DNA from: a virus
Strand: one strand, 5' to 3'
IMG/VR virus record: IMGVR_UViG_3300048505_000002
Coordinates: 1 to 27,326 of that record
Length of the DNA stretch: 27,326 bases
Below the pieces are notes generated by a model. That model was not told the DNA's origin. It did not search any database and was given only the letters and a program-made list of their open reading frames with translations. Within the stretch, counting starts at the first letter, position 1. Every line of letters begins with the position of its first letter. The position numbers and the translations under genes are program-made. Of this stretch, positions 22,099 to 27,326 are shown piece by piece.

Positions 22099-23789
22099 TG
22101 GCTAGTGCATTTGATGATCTGTTAGGTAATTTAGTTAATAAACTAAAAGGTGCAGGAGTAGGTTCTAAAACAGCAGCACAGAAAAGGGCTGAGATAGATT
22201 ACTTGACTCCTAGCAACATAGCAGCACAAGCTGGTCAAGGAACTGTAAGCGGTCCTGCTGAATTCTATGACATGAGTAGAAGAACAGACTACACATATAA
22301 ACCAAGAGAATATGACAAGACGATACCTATGAATAGAGGTATGTTGTCTGGTGCTGGTCTAGGTCTTGCTGCACCTGCTACAAGCTATAGCTCTACTCCT
22401 ACGTCAACTACTGATAGAGGATCTACTGGTAGAGGTATGTACGGTATGGGTACAACTTTATCAGAAGGACCGTTACCTGCTTCTGAAATTAATCCTTTAT
22501 TCTCAGGAAGTGATATGGATTCAATCATAGAAGCAGGAGGAAGAGCTACAGATAACTCTAGCGTGTTCACAACCACAGACGCACAAACAGGTAAAGAAGT
22601 TGTTGTAGATGGTTACGGCAATGCTTTCTTTCTACCACCAAAAACTACTACTAGACCTGGATTTGAGGACGAGAACGGTAACTTGAATCTTCCGGGAATG
22701 CTTAGTTATGCTTTTGGTTCTGATGGTAGAGGAGCTTTACTTGATGAAGCAAACCCGGCAGGTGTAGGATATGCTCGTGATTTAGAAGGAAATCCTTTTA
22801 GTTTTATGGCTGATGGTATTGGTAATTTGTTAAGTGACTTAGATGCAAAAGCTGATCCTGGTAATGTTAGAGATCAGACTGTAAGAGCGAGAAGGGCTGA
22901 TAATGCTCGTGATGTTGCAGAAGAAAAAGCCAGCATAGAAAAAAGATTAGTTGAACAAGGAATGGATCAAAAAACTGTAGCTAGTCCACGAGTACAAAGA
23001 CAGATAGAAGAAGAACAACTTAAACGAAAGCAAGAAAGAGATTTAGCATTATTAAGAACAGGCAACCTTCCTGGCAGAGAAGGAGTAGAAACTACTCTTG
23101 ATGAAGACATGGACTTAGAGATACAAAGGTTTGCAAATAAAGCACCTAAAAGAGAAGAGAAGGAGCAGGGTATCTTTGATAAGTTAATGAACCTGTTTGT
23201 GTCTCCTGTGTATGGTTCAGATACTATAGAAGATGCAGAAACACAATTTGATTCTTTTGGTAATGTTGTTAACGCAAGTACGTCTAGGTTTATCTCTCCT
23301 GCTGCTGCTCAATCAGATCAATTGTTTTCAGGTCATCTTAATAGACTTGGAGGTGATAACCCTGAATCCAGAGCAAGACTCACTGATCTAGCAAGTAAGG
23401 TAGCTATGATTGAAAGTGATGGGAATATGGGAGCTAAGAATAAGAGTTCTTCTGCTACTGGCTTATATCAGTTTTTAGTAGATGACTCTAAAGGTCAAAG
23501 TGCTTTACAAACTGCCGTAAACAGAACTAAGAAATATGTTAAAGCTGACTGGTTAGATGAGGTAGCTAGGACAGGTAAGGTAGAAGACCTAAGCGCAGAA
23601 AAACAAACTATTCTTTTCTTTGGTGACATAATGGAAAAAGAAGGTAGCGACCAGTATCTTAAAAAGTTATTAGATCCTAACGCTAGTGAAGAACAAATTA
23701 ATGATGCTATGATGGATATATATTTAAAACTTCATCACACCGACCCAGACGAAAAGACACTAAAAAGAGCAAAGAAGTTTATTAAGTAA
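22098..23789 (+). CDS. Internal virion protein with lytic transglycosylase domain
   Basis: A 563-residue protein. The N-terminal 420 residues are a Gly/Ser-rich and helical region without clear domains. From about residue 425 an SLT-type lysozyme-like domain appears: VAMIESDGN with the likely catalytic Glu439, then KNKSSSATGLYQF with the GLYQF motif (455-459), and a helical end. In phage virions this domain cuts peptidoglycan locally during DNA entry, as in the T7 core protein gp16, but here it is at the C-terminus. It is the last of four ejection-type proteins. Confidence 0.8.
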   Translation: MASAFDDLLGNLVNKLKGAGVGSKTAAQKRAEIDYLTPSNIAAQAGQGTVSGPAEFYDMSRRTDYTYKPREYDKTIPMNRGMLSGAGLGLAAPATSYSSTPTSTTDRGSTGRGMYGMGTTLSEGPLPASEINPLFSGSDMDSIIEAGGRATDNSSVFTTTDAQTGKEVVVDGYGNAFFLPPKTTTRPGFEDENGNLNLPGMLSYAFGSDGRGALLDEANPAGVGYARDLEGNPFSFMADGIGNLLSDLDAKADPGNVRDQTVRARRADNARDVAEEKASIEKRLVEQGMDQKTVASPRVQRQIEEEQLKRKQERDLALLRTGNLPGREGVETTLDEDMDLEIQRFANKAPKREEKEQGIFDKLMNLFVSPVYGSDTIEDAETQFDSFGNVVNASTSRFISPAAAQSDQLFSGHLNRLGGDNPESRARLTDLASKVAMIESDGNMGAKNKSSSATGLYQFLVDDSKGQSALQTAVNRTKKYVKADWLDEVARTGKVEDLSAEKQTILFFGDIMEKEGSDQYLKKLLDPNASEEQINDAMMDIYLKLHHTDPDEKTLKRAKKFIK

Positions 23790-23947
23790 TGGAGCAGTTC
23801 ATCATCAACTTCTGGGAGATCATCTCAGGGCTACTGTTCGTAGTGTTCTTAGCCATAACTTGGAAGGCAGAAATTGGGGCACGCATCTCAGTGTTAGAAG
23901 AGAAAGTACGTGCCCTGTTTGATTTAATTAATAATAAGAAAGATTAG
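23789..23947 (+). CDS. 52-residue membrane protein, holin-like
   Basis: The ATG overlaps the preceding stop (TAATG). The frame gives MEQFIINFWEIISGLLFVVF, one membrane helix, followed by a charged helix (WKAEIGARISVLEEKVRALF) ending LINNKKD. N-terminal membrane helix plus short coiled coil resembles small phage holins and virion-linked membrane proteins found at the end of such operons. It is the last rightward gene, and it overlaps the convergent reductase gene by four bases. Confidence 0.7.
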   Translation: MEQFIINFWEIISGLLFVVFLAITWKAEIGARISVLEEKVRALFDLINNKKD

Positions 23948-25836
23948 ATCTCACAAGCTCCTGCTGTACAAGCCAGTGTCTGCGCTCCTTCCACGTTGTC
24001 ATCAATCTCTATGAGGCTGTTCCACTCAATGCTCTTTGGCATCTTATGAAGGAGTTCTTTATACTCCTCTTCAGTGCATTCCTCATAGGGTGCTTGCTTG
24101 TATGTCCCACCATCATACGGCAGGAAGCTAACACCACTGACATCATCGAAGTTCTTCCAGATCCATGAGCCTACCTCAGGCCACTCATGCTCTTCAACAG
24201 AGATAGTGACTGACGGCTTATGCTCACACCAATGCTTCTGATACATCAGCCACAACTCTAAGTGTTCAATAGCTGTGATGTCCTCACGCAGTAGCGCACT
24301 GTCTGGTGACTTCTTAGGAAAACTAAACACAGTAGTAGACTCTGGTCGTAGCACACAGTCCTCAGACGGTATGCCTTGATCAGTCATGAACGTGGATAGA
24401 GGATCTTTCTTATCGCCTCGTACCCTGCGGACATAATACTTACTGTGTCTCGTATGAATCCCAGAGGCAGAGTCAACAAGCTGACTAACAGTGCCAGAAG
24501 GCTTAATACAAGTGATGGCAGCAGATACAGGGATATCAAGCTCAGTGGATAGCTGTAAGTTTGTAGCAACCGAAACATCTCTGAGTCTTTCAAGCATTGC
24601 CTTAGTCTTGTCACTGGTTTCTCCCATAAGTTTGTTGTCCAGGATACCAGTCAGTGATACACCGAGTAGTCTCTCAGCCTCAGTATTCTTCTGCCATACC
24701 TTACGTAGATAAGGGAAGTGAGTCATCGTAGACTGATACGTTCCTAAGATAGTAGCTAGTCTGACCTTGCGTTCTAAGTCTTGCTTGGTATCTGTAGATC
24801 TAACTACTACCTCAGACAGGTTACAGAACTGGTAAGGTCTAAGGATAATCTCTGAACAAGGGTTAGTACCGTACTCAAAGTCTGTATCCCTACGTCCGTT
24901 CTTCTTAGCAGTAGCAACAGCAGCCTCACGATTAAAGATACCACGCTCACCACTGTGACTGTGATACAAGCTAGTCCACTCGTTTAGGAACTGTCCTACG
25001 TCAGGCTTAGTAGCATACACAGCAGAGTTGTTAGCCAACGCACGTTGAGGGTTAGCTTCCCACCACTGACCTACCTTAGCGTGACGCATCTTGTCATCCT
25101 CTAAGTCAGACAGTGAGATCATAGCTGAACGTCTAACACCACCCACTACTACAACCTCAGCCACCTTGCACATGATGTCGTGGCACTCTAGTGTGTTTAG
25201 CTTACGTCCTGCTGCACCTTTAAACCTAGTGATAACAAACTTAAACAACTCATGTAAAGGTTCTGGTCCACTAGCCCTACCACCAAACGTCTTGAGTCTA
25301 GCACCTGCTGGTCTGACCTTGCTTGTGTCCCACTGAGGTATCTCACCAGAGTACAGCAAAGCAATGACCTGACGCAATGACTTAGCCCAACCTTCCTTGC
25401 TATCAGGTACAACAATAGTTGTGTCAGAATCAAACAGCTTGTCAGGTATCTCAGGTAGCTTGTCAACGTACTTATGTTCAACACTAAACCCTACACCAGT
25501 ACCACATAGTAGGATGTACATAGCCTCATCGAACGCTTTAGGATCATCGACAGGCATGTAGCTACAGTTGTATCCTGCTGTGTTGTCCCTATCGAGTGCC
25601 TTACCAGCAGCCATGATAGCTCTCATAGAAGGTACAACCTCTAGGTTCTTGATAGCCTCACGCATCTCTGAGTCTGTCTCCATTGGCATGACATGGTTAT
25701 GCTTAGTCTCCAGATGGTTCTTCATAAAGTCCATGTACCTATCGACTGTCTCAAACCAATCTTCCCTACGTCCTTCTGCTTCTACGAATCTGCAATACCT
25801 ACTCTTAGCAATGTACTCCTGGTAAAAATCCATCAT
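23944..25836 (-). CDS. nrdJ: Adenosylcobalamin-dependent ribonucleotide reductase (class II)
   Basis: A 630-residue enzyme that converts ribonucleoside triphosphates to deoxy forms for phage DNA synthesis. The residues of monomeric class II reductases are present: Cys91 in AGYNCSY, NPCSEI with radical Cys327 and Glu329, Cys338 in QFCNLSE (11 residues after Cys327, as in the Lactobacillus enzyme), and a C-terminal redox pair C623-x4-C628 in ACTAGACEI. It is shorter than that enzyme (about 740 residues), as phage forms often are. It needs coenzyme B12, so the host must make or import cobalamin. Its start overlaps the upstream gene (ATGATG) and its end overlaps the convergent rightward gene. Confidence 0.92.
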   Translation of the reverse strand: MMDFYQEYIAKSRYCRFVEAEGRREDWFETVDRYMDFMKNHLETKHNHVMPMETDSEMREAIKNLEVVPSMRAIMAAGKALDRDNTAGYNCSYMPVDDPKAFDEAMYILLCGTGVGFSVEHKYVDKLPEIPDKLFDSDTTIVVPDSKEGWAKSLRQVIALLYSGEIPQWDTSKVRPAGARLKTFGGRASGPEPLHELFKFVITRFKGAAGRKLNTLECHDIMCKVAEVVVVGGVRRSAMISLSDLEDDKMRHAKVGQWWEANPQRALANNSAVYATKPDVGQFLNEWTSLYHSHSGERGIFNREAAVATAKKNGRRDTDFEYGTNPCSEIILRPYQFCNLSEVVVRSTDTKQDLERKVRLATILGTYQSTMTHFPYLRKVWQKNTEAERLLGVSLTGILDNKLMGETSDKTKAMLERLRDVSVATNLQLSTELDIPVSAAITCIKPSGTVSQLVDSASGIHTRHSKYYVRRVRGDKKDPLSTFMTDQGIPSEDCVLRPESTTVFSFPKKSPDSALLREDITAIEHLELWLMYQKHWCEHKPSVTISVEEHEWPEVGSWIWKNFDDVSGVSFLPYDGGTYKQAPYEECTEEEYKELLHKMPKSIEWNSLIEIDDNVEGAQTLACTAGACEI

Positions 25837-25988
25837 GTTATTTCCTTCATTAGTTTATCGTAGTTATGTTCAATTAAATCTTCAAACCTGTCTAATATAT
25901 CTTCAGTCGTAAGATTCAATAATTCTATTATATCCACTTCATCAAATAGATACAACTTTTCTTTTAGCTCATTAATCGTTAAGTTCAT
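25833..25988 (-). CDS. 51-residue acidic protein before the reductase
   Basis: On the minus strand, ATG at 25988-25986 opens MNLTINELKEKLYLFDEVDI, then IELLNLTTEDILDRFEDLIE and ends HNYDKLMKEIT. The L..L....TTEDI.DRFED.IE pattern is found in many small marine phage proteins next to nucleotide genes. Its stop overlaps the reductase start and its start lies inside the upstream gene, so it is translated with both. Function unknown. Confidence 0.75.
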   Translation of the reverse strand: MNLTINELKEKLYLFDEVDIIELLNLTTEDILDRFEDLIEHNYDKLMKEIT

Positions 25989-26259
25989 ATTTATCTTTCT
26001 CCATATCTTCATTAGTCATGACAACTAACGCTGCATACCCACCTATGTCATGCCATGAATCATTCAGATAGTAGTTACCGTTGAGTATCCTAGCCATCTT
26101 GTTAGCAATCATGTCCAGGCTTTCTCTCATATAAGTAGGCATAGCCTTATAATTAGGAGAGTCTTTGATTATTGACTTTATGTTTTGAGATATGTCACTC
26201 ACAACACGGTACTGTCCATACTGTCCTTCTCTTGTTGATAATGTCTCATTAATTTCCAT
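25972..26259 (-). CDS. DUF6378-like small protein
   Basis: A 95-residue protein. REGQYGQYRVVSDISQNIKS, then MRESLDMIANKMARILNGNY and SWHDIGGYAALV fit a phage family (the pattern R...YG......, M..KMARILNG, D.W.DIAGYA, which I recall as DUF6378) whose members resemble MazG-like helical proteins and are near nucleotide genes. A role in nucleotide clean-up is plausible but unproven. Ribosome site AAGGAACC precedes its ATG. It overlaps the next gene by 17 bases. Confidence 0.7.
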   Translation of the reverse strand: MEINETLSTREGQYGQYRVVSDISQNIKSIIKDSPNYKAMPTYMRESLDMIANKMARILNGNYYLNDSWHDIGGYAALVVMTNEDMEKDKYELND

Positions 26260-27013
26260 ATTGGTTCCTTAAATAAGTTATAGATACAGGCATCTCGTCA
26301 AAGCTACCGTTGTTTACTTCATTAAACATCCATACACCAGACCAGCTACCATTAGTCTGAGGATTAAGATATTCCTCATCATGTTGGTAAAAGATACCAG
26401 CAAATAGACCAGTGATCCTAGAGCCGTCAGCTTTTTTACTAAACGCTATAGCTCTGTCTTGGACATGACCCATAATACAACTCATATGCTTCTTCTGCAA
26501 TAGCAGACTAGGGTTGCTTACTGGTCTACCCATAACACCAGAAGTAAAGTAATGGCTATAAGCTATACCATTGATGACAGCTACATCAAGAAAGTTATGT
26601 ACTTCCCAGTTATACTTCTTTAAGTTAAAGTCGTTGTAACCGATCAGTCCTTCTAACTTTCTATCTGACTCAATAGCTCTCTCAATACGTTGCTCATGAT
26701 TACCAATTAAGAAAACCTTCTTAGGCTTCCATACTTTCTTCTTGTTATCTCTCTGCCTCCTCTGCTCACTTATTATTGGTTTCATAAATGTATCCATAGC
26801 TTTGTTACCTGCCTGGATATCATCATTGTAAGTCCTACCTTCAAAAGACTTCTTACCTATGTCGTATACACTAAGACTAGGCATATCCCAGTGATCGCCC
26901 AGATGGACAATAACATCAGGCTTAGTCTTAGCAGCATACTTACCAGCCCATTCTAAATGCTCAAATGAATGACCTGGTTTACACTGTGTATCAGGAATTA
27001 TCAAATGTCTCAT
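26249..27013 (-). CDS. Calcineurin-like metallophosphoesterase
   Basis: A 254-residue protein with all motifs of the family: Asp8 (IIPDTQ), GDHWD (39-43), GNHE (104-107), His154 in YSHYF and GH at 182-183. These coordinate two metal ions. Phage relatives are annotated as phosphoesterases or DNA-repair exonucleases (Mre11-like). In this operon with a nuclease and a reductase, a role in DNA processing or in clearing nucleotide products is likely. The substrate is unknown. GAAAGGAACC precedes its start; it overlaps the gene before and after. Confidence 0.85.
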   Translation of the reverse strand: MRHLIIPDTQCKPGHSFEHLEWAGKYAAKTKPDVIVHLGDHWDMPSLSVYDIGKKSFEGRTYNDDIQAGNKAMDTFMKPIISEQRRQRDNKKKVWKPKKVFLIGNHEQRIERAIESDRKLEGLIGYNDFNLKKYNWEVHNFLDVAVINGIAYSHYFTSGVMGRPVSNPSLLLQKKHMSCIMGHVQDRAIAFSKKADGSRITGLFAGIFYQHDEEYLNPQTNGSWSGVWMFNEVNNGSFDEMPVSITYLRNQYGN

Positions 27014-27326
27014 TGGTTCCTTTCAGTAATTTAACATAATACTCAGCATCGATAACAGCAAGAGGTTTAGAATGATTCTGCTTAATAATAACCACAGGCT
27101 CTCTACCTTCAGGGCAATTATCAGCAGCTTGAGAATAAAAAGCATAAACAGCTATAGACTCTCTTGATTTACATTCAATAGATATACCTAACTGATCTCC
27201 TACTTCTTGAGAGAACAGTATGTCCTCTCCACCGGCTCCCATACTTGTAGATCTTACATCGGACCTGGAAAACGAGAATTGCTCAATGAGCCGATCTCTA
27301 AACCATTGCTGGAGCTTTCTACCTTT
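26991..27326 (-). CDS. PDDEXK-type nuclease (resolvase-like), cut at the right edge
   Basis: The frame stays open from the edge, 28 codons upstream of the first ATG (27242), and those codons read as part of the protein (WFRDRLIEQF, then SDVRSTSMGAGGEDILFS). This shows that the true start is outside the window. Catalytic residues fit a PDDEXK fold: Asp in GGEDILF and Glu/Lys in IECKSRE, 16-18 residues on. The pattern up to KPLAVIDAEYYVKLL is common in phage proteins called Holliday junction resolvase or RecB-like nuclease. It would act on branched replicating DNA. It overlaps the phosphoesterase gene. Confidence 0.8.
   Translation of the reverse strand, partial: KGRKLQQWFRDRLIEQFSFSRSDVRSTSMGAGGEDILFSQEVGDQLGISIECKSRESIAVYAFYSQAADNCPEGREPVVIIKQNHSKPLAVIDAEYYVKLLKGTNETFDNS

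Noticed and set aside
25091-25336. Rightward 81-codon frame opposite the reductase gene
   Set aside because: It is a shadow of the reductase coding strand, without a ribosome site or recognisable motif.
1-27326. CRISPR array, insertion sequence or tRNA genes
   Set aside because: No regularly spaced palindromic repeats, no transposase frame and no tRNA cloverleaf seen by eye on either strand.

Overview
The window is part of a tailed double-stranded DNA phage genome, AT-rich and most like a marine podovirus. This rests on terminase, portal, scaffold, capsid, adaptor and nozzle-like proteins, four large internal-virion-type proteins, a long run of tail-fibre genes and short tail tubes rather than long-tail genes. 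A Gram-negative host is suggested by a lipoprotein spanin-like gene and near-consensus sigma-70 promoters. The host genus cannot be read from the sequence. Fur-like boxes and a proteobacterial-type PqqA peptide point to a marine gammaproteobacterium, but a glutamine riboswitch is better known from cyanobacteria and their phages.

Layout. Positions 1-57 hold the start of a leftward gene cut by the window edge. Positions 58-818 are a gene-poor control region with leftward promoters, four exact DnaA boxes plus a degenerate one, two Fur-like repeats between them, a tandem repeat, an 11-codon mini-ORF with a perfect Shine-Dalgarno sequence, and a strong rightward promoter (693-721) followed by a Fur-like palindrome. 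From 819 to 6909 run the packaging and head genes: small and large terminase, portal, two small proteins, scaffold and major capsid protein. A second promoter plus Fur-like box lies at 4506-4566.

The most unusual segment is 6922-7182. A terminator hairpin follows the capsid gene. It is followed by an RNA that matches the glutamine riboswitch fold (glnA/Downstream-peptide type), then a 31-codon basic peptide gene, then a 23-codon gene that is a clear match to PqqA, the ribosomal precursor of the cofactor PQQ. No other PQQ gene is in the window.

From 7192 to 13114 is a tightly overlapped array of tail-fibre and fibre-adaptor genes, several of them paralogous. From 13114 to 14857 are small basic and membrane proteins that include holin-like and spanin-like lysis genes, with a third promoter inside the spanin gene. 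From 14857 to 23947 come the head-tail adaptor, nozzle-like protein, two further fibre-like proteins, a small Cys-rich protein, and four internal virion proteins, the last ending in a lytic transglycosylase domain. From 23944 to the right edge a leftward operon encodes a nuclease of the PDDEXK kind (cut by the edge), a metallophosphoesterase, two small proteins and a cobalamin-dependent ribonucleotide reductase. These supply nucleotides and handle DNA during replication.

All family names come from recognising motifs by eye; no searches were run.
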